The notes below the pieces were generated by a model. The model did not search any database, was not told where the DNA came from, and was given only the letters and a program-made list of their open reading frames with translations. This document shows, one piece after another, positions 25,028-34,678 of a DNA stretch of 64,000 bases (positions are counted from its first letter, which is position 1; each line of letters begins with the position of its first letter). This DNA is from Ilumatobacteraceae bacterium (GTDB taxonomy: Bacteria; Actinomycetota; Acidimicrobiia; Acidimicrobiales; Ilumatobacteraceae), in contig JAJTEL010000001.1 in assembly GCA_021299715.1 (NCBI GenBank), positions 395,171 to 459,170 on the forward strand, read 5' to 3'. Both the position numbers and the translations under genes were made by a program.

Positions 25028-25369
25028 GTGAACTCCTTTAGTCTCGCCGCAGAAACCTCCAACTCGAACCAGTCTCCGATCTTTGCAATTGTCATCTACG
25101 CATTGCTGTTCGGTGGTATGTACTTCATCTTCCTTCGTCCTCGTAACCGTCGTATGAAAGAAGCTCGTGCATTGGCTGCCAATCTTGCGGTTGGCGACGA
25201 AGTGGTTCTGAACTCTGGTATCTACGGCTTCGTCTCCGACATCGATGGTGATGTTCTGTGGCTCGACATCGCCGATGGTCACCAGCAGGAGCGCATCGAA
25301 ATTCGTGTCACCCGCGGTGCCGTTGCCCGCAAGGTCACCCCAACGGGTGATGACGCTGCAAAGCAATAG
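25028..25369 (+). CDS. yajC: preprotein translocase subunit YajC
   Basis: A 113-aa single-span protein of the Sec holo-translocon. After a short Ser/Asn-rich N-terminus comes one membrane helix (about 18-38) ending FIFLRPRNRRMKEARAL, the YajC signature, then the small beta domain AVGDEVVLNSGIYGFVSDIDGD. The GTG at 25028 is chosen over frames that extend back into tgt. It leads the yajC-secD-secF operon. Confidence 0.92.
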   Translation: MNSFSLAAETSNSNQSPIFAIVIYALLFGGMYFIFLRPRNRRMKEARALAANLAVGDEVVLNSGIYGFVSDIDGDVLWLDIADGHQQERIEIRVTRGAVARKVTPTGDDAAKQ

Positions 25370-25375
25370 TTCTTC

Positions 25376-26872
25376 ATGTCGCGCCGCCGTCTTCTTTTTC
25401 CACTCATTGCCACGCTTTTCCTAACGTCGGCAGCGTTTATCGGCAACGTGGTCGCGGGCAATGTTCCGTCACTCGGGCTCGACCTGCAAGGTGGTGCATC
25501 AGTCACCATGACGCCAGTTGGGGAATATGAGCCTCAAGCACTCGATGTTGCCGTTGACATCATTCGTCAACGCGTTGACTCTATTGGTGTTGCTGAACCT
25601 GAAATTCAACGTCAGGGTGACAATGTTGTGGTCAACTTGCCTGGCGTGAAAGATCAGCAAGAGGCGCTCGACCTGATTGGTCGAACTGGTGCAGTTGAGA
25701 TGCGCCCAGTGTTGAACATGGCCGAGAACCCAGATCTCACCACAACAACAACCGGCGCGCCCGGCGCAACAACCACAACGGTGAAGGGCGCAACAACAAC
25801 GTTGGCTCCACCAGCAGGCGGCGTCGGTAGTTCCCGGGTTCGCGCCGAAACAACGACCACGACCACCGTTCCCGGAACCGACCCTGAAACTGGCTTGAAG
25901 CCTGGTCAAACAGTGTTGCCTGGTCGTAAAGATGGTCTCATCTATTTGCTCGGAGCTGTTGAGGCCACCGGAGAAGTGTTCAGCAATGACCCGTCAGTGC
26001 AAGTTGAAGGCGGAAGTTTTTCCGTTATCGCGAATCTTCGAGGTGGACCCGCGGGCGAAGACCAGTGGAACGCATTGGCGCGTAAGTGTTACGACGGCGG
26101 AGAAGAGTGCCCCACTAAGCAGATCGCAATTGTGCTCGACGGCGAAGTCATCTCTGCACCTACCGTTCAAACCCCAACTTTTTCTGGTTCAGTGTCTATT
26201 ACCGGAGATTTCAGTCGTGCAGAAGCCGATGAGCTAGCACGCATTCTCCAGTTTGGTGCAGTCCCTGTGCAGTTCGAACTTCCCACTGTTCAAACGGTGT
26301 CGGCAACGTTGGGCAAAGATTCTCTGAATGCCGCAATTATTTCTGGTCTTTTCGGCGTTCTGTTGGTGCTTGCATACCTTATTTTCTATTACCGACTGAT
26401 TGGTGCGGTGGTCATTGCTGGTCTCGGAGTCACCGGGCTTTTGCTGTGGAGTGTGGTGTCGTGGCTGTCAAAGACAAATGGATTGGCACTCACATTGTCC
26501 GGTGCAGCAGGAATCATCGTGTCCGTAGGTGTCACCGTCGACTCGTATGTAGTTTTCTTTGAACGATTGAAGGACGATGTTCAAGCGGGGCGAACTCTAA
26601 GGAACTCTGCTTCGCGCGGTTTCGATTCTGCCTGGCGCACAATTCTTATTGCAGACACTGCCTCTCTGATCGGTGCGTTGGTCTTATGGTGGCTCACAGT
26701 GGGTGCTGTTCGTGGATTTGCATTCTTCTTGGGTCTGTCTACGTTGATTGACCTCATCGTGTCCTATACCTTTACGCGCCCAACGGTATTGCTGTTAGCG
26801 CGAACAAAGCTCTTCAACAACAGAAAAGTTTTGGGTGTTCGTGAAGCTCGAGTAGCGGAAGAGGTGGCGTAA
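25376..26872 (+). CDS. secD: protein translocase subunit SecD
   Basis: A 498-aa RND-type membrane protein that, with SecF, uses proton flow to pull exported proteins across the membrane. It has an N-terminal helix, LGLDLQGGASVTM (SecD motif), a periplasmic P1 region, and a C-terminal six-helix core (from about residue 325) with GVTVDSYVVFFERLKD. A Thr/Pro/Ala-rich low-complexity insert (about 120-180) interrupts P1, an actinobacterial-style extracytoplasmic linker. It overlaps secF by one base (TAATG). Confidence 0.95.
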   Translation: MSRRRLLFPLIATLFLTSAAFIGNVVAGNVPSLGLDLQGGASVTMTPVGEYEPQALDVAVDIIRQRVDSIGVAEPEIQRQGDNVVVNLPGVKDQQEALDLIGRTGAVEMRPVLNMAENPDLTTTTTGAPGATTTTVKGATTTLAPPAGGVGSSRVRAETTTTTTVPGTDPETGLKPGQTVLPGRKDGLIYLLGAVEATGEVFSNDPSVQVEGGSFSVIANLRGGPAGEDQWNALARKCYDGGEECPTKQIAIVLDGEVISAPTVQTPTFSGSVSITGDFSRAEADELARILQFGAVPVQFELPTVQTVSATLGKDSLNAAIISGLFGVLLVLAYLIFYYRLIGAVVIAGLGVTGLLLWSVVSWLSKTNGLALTLSGAAGIIVSVGVTVDSYVVFFERLKDDVQAGRTLRNSASRGFDSAWRTILIADTASLIGALVLWWLTVGAVRGFAFFLGLSTLIDLIVSYTFTRPTVLLLARTKLFNNRKVLGVREARVAEEVA

Positions 26873-27984
26873 TGGCTGGTCGTTGGCATCGTCTATACAG
26901 CGGGGAAACCACAATCAACTTCTACGGTCGCCGAAATATCGGGTTCGTAGCTTCGGGTCTGTTGCTTATTGTCACAATCGGTTCCCTCATTTTTCAGGGA
27001 CTCAACTTAGGAATTGACTTCACAGGCGGCGTCGCCTTTGAATTGCCCGCGAAGGGTCAATTAAACGTTGCCGCTGCCGAGAAGATTCTTGATGACAACA
27101 AGGTTGATTCATCAAACGCCAAGATTCTTACTCTTAGTTCGGGTGATGATCAACGTCTGCGAATTCAATTTGGTGAAGTTGAAGAGAAAATTGAAACTGC
27201 TATCAAAGAAGACTTGTCAAAGAAAGCAAGCGTTGACATTAAGGAAGTGAGTGTCGAGAAAGTCTCTGCCACGTGGGGTCGCAATATCACGTGGGATGCT
27301 GTCCGTGCTCTTGCCGTTTTCCTGCTGCTTGTGTCGTTATTTATTGCGTGGCGATTCGAATCGCGTATGGCAATTGGGTCACTAGTAGCTGTCGTGCATG
27401 ACGTCGTTATCAGCGTCGGGGTGTATTCGGTTCTTCAGCTTGAGGTCACGCCATCCACCGTGGTGTCCTTCCTTACTATTCTCGGATTTTCGTTGTACGA
27501 CACCATTGTTGTGTTCGACAAAGTTCAGGAAAATGTCACGCGTTTCTCTGGCTCACGTGTTTCATATGGAGACATCGTTAATGTCTCGATGAACCAGGTG
27601 CTGATGCGATCACTCAACACCACAATTTCTGCAGTTCTTCCCGTACTCAGTCTTCTTTTGCTTGGTTCAGGCGTGTTTGGTGCGGTGGCTCTTCAGGAAT
27701 TCGCACTTGCGTTGTTGGTGGGCATGGTTGTAGGTGCTTATTCATCAATTTATATTGCAACTCCAATTCTTGGACTTCTGAGAGAGCGATCCGGCGAGTT
27801 TGCATCTAAGCGGGGAGAGCTCAGTCTTGGCAAAGACATGGAGGTTCTGATGGCCACGGGAGCCCCCGCCAGCCGACGTGCGTCGGCGCGAAACAATGAG
27901 TCAGCATCAGAAGTTGCACCGCTTCCAGCGGTTGATGCCATCTTGAGTCATCCGCCGCGCCCTCGGAAGAAGTCACGAAGGTAG
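26872..27984 (+). CDS. secF: protein translocase subunit SecF
   Basis: A 370-aa partner of SecD. It has LGIDFTGGVAFELP (SecF periplasmic motif), six membrane helices and GFSLYDTIVVFDKVQENV in helix 4, with NTTISAVLPVLSLLLLGSG after it. The last about 70 residues form a basic, soluble tail ending PPRPRKKSRR, common in actinobacterial SecF. Its TAG stop is also the first half of the relA -10. Confidence 0.95.
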   Translation: MAGRWHRLYSGETTINFYGRRNIGFVASGLLLIVTIGSLIFQGLNLGIDFTGGVAFELPAKGQLNVAAAEKILDDNKVDSSNAKILTLSSGDDQRLRIQFGEVEEKIETAIKEDLSKKASVDIKEVSVEKVSATWGRNITWDAVRALAVFLLLVSLFIAWRFESRMAIGSLVAVVHDVVISVGVYSVLQLEVTPSTVVSFLTILGFSLYDTIVVFDKVQENVTRFSGSRVSYGDIVNVSMNQVLMRSLNTTISAVLPVLSLLLLGSGVFGAVALQEFALALLVGMVVGAYSSIYIATPILGLLRERSGEFASKRGELSLGKDMEVLMATGAPASRRASARNNESASEVAPLPAVDAILSHPPRPRKKSRR

Positions 27985-27987
27985 CCT
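27982..27987 (+). promoter_or_regulatory. -10 element of relA built on the secF stop codon
   Basis: TAGCCT; the TAG is the secF stop. It lies 6 bases before the relA ATG. Confidence 0.5.
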
Positions 27988-27993
27988 TTCGAT

Positions 27994-30213
27994 ATGGCCA
28001 CTGCCGACCGCGTTCTTCCGTGGAGACGGCACCATAGTGCGCCCATTGAGGAAATTGCGCCGCTACTCACCGCGTACCGAAAGCGTCATCCCAAGGCGTC
28101 AGTAGCACTTGTCAACAAGGCCTATGAAGCGGCTCGTGTTGCTCATATCAGTCAACAGCGTTCGTCTGGCGAGGCGTACATCAACCATCCCATTGCTGTG
28201 GCTCGCATTGTGGCCGATATTGGCTTGGACGACATCTCTCTCGCCGCAGCGCTATTGCACGATGCTGTGGAAGACACTGAGATCACGCTTGAAGACGTGC
28301 AACGCAACTTTGGCGACGAGGTTGCTGCACTCGTCGATGGCGTTACAAAGTTGGAACGACTTCAATTTGATTCGCGTGAGGCTCAACAGGCGGCAACCAT
28401 GCGAAAGATGTTGGTGGCCATGGCACGCGACATGCGTGTGCTCATCATCAAATTGGCCGACCGTCTTCACAACATGCGAACGCTGGCTGGTGTTCCGCTA
28501 GATAAACAGCAACGCATTGCTCAAGAGACTCTCGATATCTATGCGCCGCTTGCAAACCGGTTAGGAATGCAAGAAATCAAACAGCAATTAGAAGATCTCT
28601 CATTTGCCGCGTTATATCCAAAGCGATTCGCTGAACTCGACCATCTCGTTTCATCGCGTACTCCTGAACGAGATGTGTATTTGGAGACCGCCATTACCGA
28701 AGTTCGCGCGCGGCTAGCCGATGTGCACATCATCGGAGATGTCACGGGTCGCGGTAAGCACTTGTGGAGCATCTACGAAAAGATGGTTCAGAAAGACAAA
28801 GACTTTGATGAAATCTTTGACTTAGTTGCGCTTCGCATCATTGTCGACAGTGTGCGCGACTGTTACGGAGCGCTTGGTTGTATTCACGGAAAGTGGCGAC
28901 CAGTTGTGGGCAGGTTCAAGGACTACATCGCCATGCCGAAGTTCAATCTGTACCAGTCGCTGCACACCACTGTTATTGGGCCGGGTGGAAAGCCACTGGA
29001 AGTGCAGATTCGTACACGAGAGATGCACGAACGCGCAGAATGGGGCGTTGCGGCTCACTTTGCGTACAAGCAGGGGACTCAATCTGGCGACTCCGATTGG
29101 TTGAATCGCATTATCGATTGGCAGTCAGACATCACTGACCCCAACGAATTCATGGCGGGTCTAAAGAGCGACCTAGAGCAAGAAGAGATTTTCGTTTTCA
29201 CACCAAAGGGCCGAGTCATCACGCTTCCGTTGAACTCAACACCTGTCGACTTTGCCTATGCGGTACACACCGAAGTAGGGCACGCATGTGTTGGGGCACG
29301 CGTCAACGGGCGACTGGTTTCACTCGATGCAAGTCTCGGCTCTGGTGACACATGCGAAATTTTCACGTCAAAAGTAGACGGAGCGGGGCCATCTCGAGAT
29401 TGGTTGGGCTTTGTCCAGTCGCCACGCGCACGTACGAAAATTAAGAACTGGTTCACTCGTGAGCGTCGAGAAGACATGGTGGAATCTGGTCGAGATGAAC
29501 TCACTGCCGAGTTGCGTCGCGAAGGATTACCAGTTCAAAGAATTTGGACAAGCGATGCCTTCTTGCAAGAACTAGAAGCGCTGAATATGGCAGACATAGA
29601 CACGTTGTTTGCTGCCATTGGCGAACATCACGTGTCAGCTCGTGGATTTGCTCAACGAATAGGCAGAGCCATGCGTCGCGAAGGAAGCGATGAACAACTT
29701 GCCATGCCAATGCGCGTTGATCGCCCCACTACCGAACGTCGCAGTGCAACGGGTATTCACGTTGAGGGTTTAGAAGATGTGTTGGTGCGCTTGTCACGGT
29801 GTTGTACTCCAGTTCCTGGCGACGACATTCTTGGCTTCGTTACCAAAGGCAGGGGAGTCAGCGTTCATCGTGCCGACTGTGCAAATGCCGTTTCTCTTGT
29901 CGTCGATGAGCCAACCCGAATGATCGATGTGGAGTGGTCGAGGGCAACGCCTGGCACCATGTTTACGGCTGGGGTGGAAGTGGTGGCACTAGACCGCAGT
30001 CGATTACTGCGCGACGTATCAAACGCACTCTCTGAGCAACACGTGAACATTGTGGCCTGCAGCACTCACACCGGATCGGACCGCGTGGCAAAGATGCGCT
30101 TCGAGTTTGAACTTGCCGACCCGAACCACTTGGACTCAGTACTGCGGGTAATTAAGGCCATCGATTCGGTGTACGACGCATATCGCATCGTCCCTGGCGG
30201 CAACCCCGACTAG
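27994..30213 (+). CDS. relA: bifunctional (p)ppGpp synthetase/hydrolase Rel
   Basis: A 739-aa stringent-response enzyme. The HD hydrolase domain (about 40-200) carries INHPIAVARIVADIGLD and LLHDAVEDTEIT with an intact HD pair. The synthetase domain holds GRFKDYIAMPKFNLYQSLHTTV, where the RxKD form goes with bifunctional Rel proteins. TGS (VFTPKGRVITLPLNSTPVDFAYAVHTEVGHACVGARV region), a helical/zinc-finger part (RLSRCCTPVPGDDI) and ACT domains follow. Complete. The secD-secF-relA order equals mycobacteria, without apt. Confidence 0.96.
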   Translation: MATADRVLPWRRHHSAPIEEIAPLLTAYRKRHPKASVALVNKAYEAARVAHISQQRSSGEAYINHPIAVARIVADIGLDDISLAAALLHDAVEDTEITLEDVQRNFGDEVAALVDGVTKLERLQFDSREAQQAATMRKMLVAMARDMRVLIIKLADRLHNMRTLAGVPLDKQQRIAQETLDIYAPLANRLGMQEIKQQLEDLSFAALYPKRFAELDHLVSSRTPERDVYLETAITEVRARLADVHIIGDVTGRGKHLWSIYEKMVQKDKDFDEIFDLVALRIIVDSVRDCYGALGCIHGKWRPVVGRFKDYIAMPKFNLYQSLHTTVIGPGGKPLEVQIRTREMHERAEWGVAAHFAYKQGTQSGDSDWLNRIIDWQSDITDPNEFMAGLKSDLEQEEIFVFTPKGRVITLPLNSTPVDFAYAVHTEVGHACVGARVNGRLVSLDASLGSGDTCEIFTSKVDGAGPSRDWLGFVQSPRARTKIKNWFTRERREDMVESGRDELTAELRREGLPVQRIWTSDAFLQELEALNMADIDTLFAAIGEHHVSARGFAQRIGRAMRREGSDEQLAMPMRVDRPTTERRSATGIHVEGLEDVLVRLSRCCTPVPGDDILGFVTKGRGVSVHRADCANAVSLVVDEPTRMIDVEWSRATPGTMFTAGVEVVALDRSRLLRDVSNALSEQHVNIVACSTHTGSDRVAKMRFEFELADPNHLDSVLRVIKAIDSVYDAYRIVPGGNPD

Positions 30214-30216
30214 CCT
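30211..30216 (+). promoter_or_regulatory. -10 element of hisS built on the relA stop codon
   Basis: TAGCCT; the TAG is the relA stop. It lies 8 bases before the hisS GTG. Confidence 0.5.
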
Positions 30217-30224
30217 TTCCTGTC

Positions 30225-31502
30225 GTGCCGTCATTCCAAACAAGTCCGGGGACCCGCGACATCCTTCCGCCTCAGGCCGGACGTTGGCGTGCCTTCTCGG
30301 CTGTATTTGCCGATGTCGTGGAATCTGCAGGGTACGAATGTGTCATCCCACCCATGTTTGAAGAACTGGGTGTGTTTTTGCGTTTGGGCGATGCCACCGA
30401 CGTGGTGACGAAGGAAATGTACGACTTTGAAGACAAGGGTGGTCGCCACATTGCGCTTCGTCCAGAACACACCGCCGGAATATGTCGTGCCTTCGCCCAA
30501 CATCGCCCCGCTACTCCCTGGAAAGTCTGGTACTCCGGTTCTAATTTCCGATACGAAAAGGCTCAAGCAGGGCGGTATCGCCAATTCGATCAAGTAGGCA
30601 TCGAAGTTCTCGGTGCATCCGATCCATTACTCGATGTGGAAGTTATTGCGCTTGGGTGGCAATTCTTCGCAGCATTGGGTCTTCGCAGTGTGGAACTAAT
30701 GGTCAACTCGCTGGGAGACCCCGGAGATCGCACTGCCTATATTGATGCGCTTCGTACATATCTCACTTCTCGTTCGTCCGAACTGTCCGACGAAGCCCGT
30801 GTAACTCTCGATCGGAACCCACTGCGGGTGCTCGATTCAAAGCGACCCCAAGATGCGACTGTCATTGCGGGTGCTCCCACAATCGATGCATATCTCAGCA
30901 ATGAAGCGAAAGAGCATTTCTCGACCGTTATCGCTGGTCTTGACGCCCTTGGAATTCCGTATCGCGTAAATACAGGGCTCGTGAGGGGTTTGGACTATTA
31001 CCAACGCACGGTGTTCGAGTACGTGGCTACTGCGCTCGACAACGCACAAACTGCTGTTGGTGGTGGCGGACGGTACGACGGTCTAGTTGAAGACCTTGGC
31101 GGACCTGAAACCGCGGGGGTTGGCTTTGCGTTAGGCGTCGACCGAACACTGTTGGCGTGTGACAGTGAAGAAGTATTCCTTGCAGAATCACCAGCAGTCG
31201 ACGTGTTTGTTGTAGATGTTGTGAACGGAATGTCCGCGCTCACACTGTGTGACACCATTCGGGCAGCCGGATATGTTGCCGACCGAGCCTTCGACGGACG
31301 CAGCATGAAATCTCAAATGAAATCCGCCGACCGATGCGGGGCACGTCTTGCCGTCATTGTTGGTGCCGACGAGGCCGAAGCCGGTACGTGTACCGTGCGA
31401 AATCTTTCAACATCAGAGCAAACAGTTGTTCAACAATCAGATCTCATTCAGCATCTCGCTCTTGTACTTGGTGAGCGTCAACCCCGAAGGAATACACAAT
31501 GA
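30225..31502 (+). CDS. hisS: histidyl-tRNA synthetase
   Basis: A 425-aa class II synthetase: GTRDILPPQAGRW, motif 2 NFRYEKAQAGRYRQFDQVGIE, the histidine-specific VRGLDYYQRTVFEY and GGGGRYDGLVEDLGG, then the anticodon-binding domain (VFVVDVVNGMSALTLCDTIRAAG). GTG start with a leaderless-type -10. It overlaps aspS by four bases (ATGA). Confidence 0.95.
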   Translation: MPSFQTSPGTRDILPPQAGRWRAFSAVFADVVESAGYECVIPPMFEELGVFLRLGDATDVVTKEMYDFEDKGGRHIALRPEHTAGICRAFAQHRPATPWKVWYSGSNFRYEKAQAGRYRQFDQVGIEVLGASDPLLDVEVIALGWQFFAALGLRSVELMVNSLGDPGDRTAYIDALRTYLTSRSSELSDEARVTLDRNPLRVLDSKRPQDATVIAGAPTIDAYLSNEAKEHFSTVIAGLDALGIPYRVNTGLVRGLDYYQRTVFEYVATALDNAQTAVGGGGRYDGLVEDLGGPETAGVGFALGVDRTLLACDSEEVFLAESPAVDVFVVDVVNGMSALTLCDTIRAAGYVADRAFDGRSMKSQMKSADRCGARLAVIVGADEAEAGTCTVRNLSTSEQTVVQQSDLIQHLALVLGERQPRRNTQ

Positions 31503-33262
31503 AGTCAACGGCAATGCGAACACACATGTGCGGAGACCTCACTGAAGTCAATATCGGCAGCACAGTTTCAGTGTGTGGATGGGTAGGTCGTCGGCGCGAG
31601 CACGGCGAGAAACTTGCATTCGTCGATCTTCGCGACCATTCGGGCGTTATTCAGTGTGTTGTAGATAACGACGTCGATGTTCGTAGCGAATATGTCGTGC
31701 GAGTGACAGGCGTTGTCCGCGCCCGACCCGACGGAACCGTCAACGAGAACCTTGCAACTGGTCGTGTGGAAATTGGTGACTGTGTGGTGGAAGTGCTGAA
31801 CTCGGCCGAACCACCGCCATTTCCTGTTGACCAACGTGCCGACGATGTCGATGAAGGTGTGCGCTTGAAGTATCGCTATATCGATATTCGTCGTGAACGA
31901 ATGCAGCGCAACTTACGAGTTCGTGCTCGAGTTAACAGCGCAATTCGTCGCGCAATGGAAGAGAACGGTTTTCTTGAAGTGGAGACCCCGCTGTTAATGC
32001 CTTCCACACCAGAAGGTGCCCGCGAGTTCTTGGTCCCTTCTCGCAAAGACCACGGATCATTCTTTGCTCTTCCGCAGTCGCCACAGCTATGGAAACAACT
32101 TCTTATGGTGTCTGGCGTTGACCGTTACTACCAGATTGCAAAGTGCTTACGCGACGAAGATTTGCGTGCAGACCGCCAATACGAGTTCATGCAGCTCGAT
32201 GCCGAGATGTCTTTCGTTTCGCAAGACGATGTTCTCGAGTTCATTGGTCGCGCCGTCACCGCAGCGGCGGAGGCAGTCACGGGGGAGAAGCCACCCACTA
32301 TCGAGCGCATTACGTGGCGAGAAGCTATGGAGCGTTTTGGTGTCGACAAACCAGACCTTCGATTTGGAATGGAATTAGTTGAACTCACGCAACTATTTGC
32401 TTCCACAGAATTCAAGGCTTTCTCCGGTGCGCAGTCCATTAAGGGCATTCGTGTTGATGCTGCTACCTACCCAGAAGCCGCTGCATACGGACGCAACAAA
32501 CTCGATGCGCTCACAGACCGTTCAAAGAAGATTGGCGCTAAGGGCCTGGTGTGGATGAAGGTGCAAGCTGGCGGCGCTGTTGAGTCTCCCGTTGCAAAGT
32601 TTCTATCCGATGCAGAGCGCGACGCCTTGGTGGCAACAATGGGCGCCACCGAAGGCGACTTGTTGCTGTTAGTGGCCGATGAATGGATGACCACGTGTGA
32701 AGTGTTGGGACAATTACGCAACGACATTGGACGGCCACCAGTGCATGAGGGGCCGTACCGTTACGTGTGGGTCACAGAATTCCCATTGTTCGTCGGAGCC
32801 GATCCGGTCACGGGTCGTCCACGGCCTGGCCATCATCCGTTCTGTCATCCGCATCCCGAAGACATTGCGTTGTTTGACTCCGATCCGTTACAGGTTCGCG
32901 CACTTGCGTACGACCTGGTTTTGAACGGATGGGAATTGGGTTCGGGCTCCATTCGAATTCATGAACCAGAGCTTCAACGACGCGTCTTCAACATTTTGGG
33001 AATTTCAGACGAAGAAGCAGACAAGCGTTTCGGATTCTTCTTGCAGCCGTTCAAATACGGTGCCCCGCCGCATGGTGGATTCGCATTCGGAATCGACCGT
33101 CTCACAGCAATCCTTGCTGGTGAAGAAAACATTCGAGAAGTCATTGCGTTCCCGAAGACTCAAAGTGGCGCAGACCCAATGACCAATGCTCCAACCCTAG
33201 TGGAGCCTTCACACTTGGCAGACCTCGGACTGCGCCTTCTTCCTCCACCAGCAGGTTCCTAA
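31499..33262 (+). CDS. aspS: aspartyl-tRNA synthetase
   Basis: A 587-aa bacterial-type AspRS with the N-terminal OB anticodon domain (CGWVGRRREHGEKLAFVDLRDHSGVIQ region), class II motif 2 (AKCLRDEDLRADRQYEFMQLD), a GAD insertion domain, and motif 3 (GFAFGIDRLTAILAGE). Whether it also charges tRNA-Asn cannot be read from sequence; that depends on GatCAB/AsnRS elsewhere. The ATG at 31499 is preceded by AAGGA (31487-31491). Confidence 0.96.
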   Translation: MKSTAMRTHMCGDLTEVNIGSTVSVCGWVGRRREHGEKLAFVDLRDHSGVIQCVVDNDVDVRSEYVVRVTGVVRARPDGTVNENLATGRVEIGDCVVEVLNSAEPPPFPVDQRADDVDEGVRLKYRYIDIRRERMQRNLRVRARVNSAIRRAMEENGFLEVETPLLMPSTPEGAREFLVPSRKDHGSFFALPQSPQLWKQLLMVSGVDRYYQIAKCLRDEDLRADRQYEFMQLDAEMSFVSQDDVLEFIGRAVTAAAEAVTGEKPPTIERITWREAMERFGVDKPDLRFGMELVELTQLFASTEFKAFSGAQSIKGIRVDAATYPEAAAYGRNKLDALTDRSKKIGAKGLVWMKVQAGGAVESPVAKFLSDAERDALVATMGATEGDLLLLVADEWMTTCEVLGQLRNDIGRPPVHEGPYRYVWVTEFPLFVGADPVTGRPRPGHHPFCHPHPEDIALFDSDPLQVRALAYDLVLNGWELGSGSIRIHEPELQRRVFNILGISDEEADKRFGFFLQPFKYGAPPHGGFAFGIDRLTAILAGEENIREVIAFPKTQSGADPMTNAPTLVEPSHLADLGLRLLPPPAGS

Positions 33263-33266
33263 TCAC

Positions 33267-34424
33267 GTGGACACGCCAGACCTTTTTACAGAGTCTCTGG
33301 AAGAACAGATTGCACGACGCGCACCGTTGGCTGCGCGGCTTCGTCCCACGTCTCTCGACGACGTTGTCGGACAAAGTCATCTTGTCGGTTCTGGTGGTCC
33401 GCTTCGCCGTCTCATCGACGCTGATCGTGTGTCATCAATTATTTTGTGGGGGCCACCAGGTACGGGAAAGACCACTCTTGCGGAATTGATTGCAACATCT
33501 ACGCGTAGGCGCTTTGAGCGCCTCTCTGCGGTCACGGCCGGTGTGAAAGATATTCGAGAAGTTATTGACTCTGCGAAAAGAGCTCTCACGTACGACGGGA
33601 CCGGAACCGTTGTCTTTATTGACGAGATTCATCGGTTCAGTACGACACAACAAGATGCGTTATTGCATGCGGTGGAAAGTGGGGTTGTCACGCTCATTGG
33701 TGCAACAACCGAGAACCCAGCATTCTCCGTGAATCCTGCTTTGCGCTCACGTTCGTCTGTCTTTGCCCTTCAACCAGTGGGTGAAGACGATGTTTGCGAA
33801 GTTCTGCGTCGTGCGGCCACACTGCTCTCTGTCGCGGCTAACGATGATGCCTTGGCACTTATTGCGCGTCGATGTACAGGAGACGTTCGACAAGCCATAA
33901 CGGCTTTTGAAGTGGCCACGGCACTGGCCGGTGGTGATGTTGTTGCGTTAGAGCACGCCACCACTGCTTTGAATACAAGTGTGTCGCGATTGGGGCGAGA
34001 TGATCACTACGACGTCATCTCTGCATTCATTAAGTCAATGCGCGCAGGGGAAACCGATATTGCATTGCATTGGCTTGCTCGCATGGTTGAAGCGGGAGAA
34101 GACCCACGATTCATTGCTCGACGCCTTGTCATATTTGCGAGCGAAGACATTGGTCTGGCCGATCACACTGCGTTACTTGTTGCAGTTGCCGCAGCCGATG
34201 CGCTCGACCGTGTTGGGCTGCCGGAGGCGCTGCATCATTTGGCACACGCAACCATTCATCTGTCTCGCGCTCCGAAAAGTAGGTCTGTCACCACGGCTAT
34301 CGCGGACGCTGTTCGTGACGTGCGTGAGGGCAAAACAGGTCAGGCGCCACCAACAACTAGCGAACCACCATCATTTCGCCCGTTGGGATTTACCCCGCCT
34401 TCCTACTACCGTGAGTCTCAATGA
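33267..34424 (+). CDS. rarA: replication-associated recombination protein RarA (MgsA)
   Basis: A 385-aa AAA+ ATPase of the RarA/MgsA/WRNIP1 family that acts at stalled forks. It starts with RLRPTSLDDVVGQSHLVGSGGPLRRLI, then Walker A GPPGTGKTTL, Walker B VVFIDEIHRFSTTQQDALL, sensor I GATTENP and the C-terminal tetramerisation region (DHYDVISAFIKSMR...DPRFIARRLVIFASEDIGLAD). GTG start, 4 bases after aspS. A short gene overlaps its stop by ATGA. Confidence 0.93.
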   Translation: MDTPDLFTESLEEQIARRAPLAARLRPTSLDDVVGQSHLVGSGGPLRRLIDADRVSSIILWGPPGTGKTTLAELIATSTRRRFERLSAVTAGVKDIREVIDSAKRALTYDGTGTVVFIDEIHRFSTTQQDALLHAVESGVVTLIGATTENPAFSVNPALRSRSSVFALQPVGEDDVCEVLRRAATLLSVAANDDALALIARRCTGDVRQAITAFEVATALAGGDVVALEHATTALNTSVSRLGRDDHYDVISAFIKSMRAGETDIALHWLARMVEAGEDPRFIARRLVIFASEDIGLADHTALLVAVAAADALDRVGLPEALHHLAHATIHLSRAPKSRSVTTAIADAVRDVREGKTGQAPPTTSEPPSFRPLGFTPPSYYRESQ

Positions 34425-34630
34425 TGAAGAGATTGTTCTGGTTTGTTCTCGGAATGTGTGCCGGTGCGTACGCGGTGTTGTGGGGAAAGCGCAAGGCCGC
34501 GGAAGTCGCGGAAAGCATTACACCCCAGGCCATCATCGGTGTGCTGCTCGATGCAGCCAAATCCCTCGTTCGTCGTCTCATTGCTCTCTATAACGGCGCA
34601 TCTGACGACCCGCCACCTTCTGTCCTCTAA
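34421..34630 (+). CDS. small membrane protein, 69 aa
   Basis: A short gene coupled to rarA by ATGA. One N-terminal helix (about 4-21, RLFWFVLGMCAGAYAVLWG) is followed by a Lys/Arg-flanked amphipathic stretch (ITPQAIIGVLLDAAKSLVRRLIALY). Similar small membrane proteins occur just before alaS in actinobacteria, and the tight overlap supports a real gene. Function unknown. Confidence 0.7.
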   Translation: MMKRLFWFVLGMCAGAYAVLWGKRKAAEVAESITPQAIIGVLLDAAKSLVRRLIALYNGASDDPPPSVL

Positions 34631-34662
34631 CTAATTCTCCCGTTCCATGGAAGGGCGGTGGG

Positions 34663-34668
34663 TAACAT
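34663..34668 (+). promoter_or_regulatory. possible -10 element of alaS
   Basis: TAACAT lies 10 bases before ATG 34679; slightly further than the other leaderless-type promoters in this window. Confidence 0.3.
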
Positions 34669-34678
34669 AGAGATTTCC

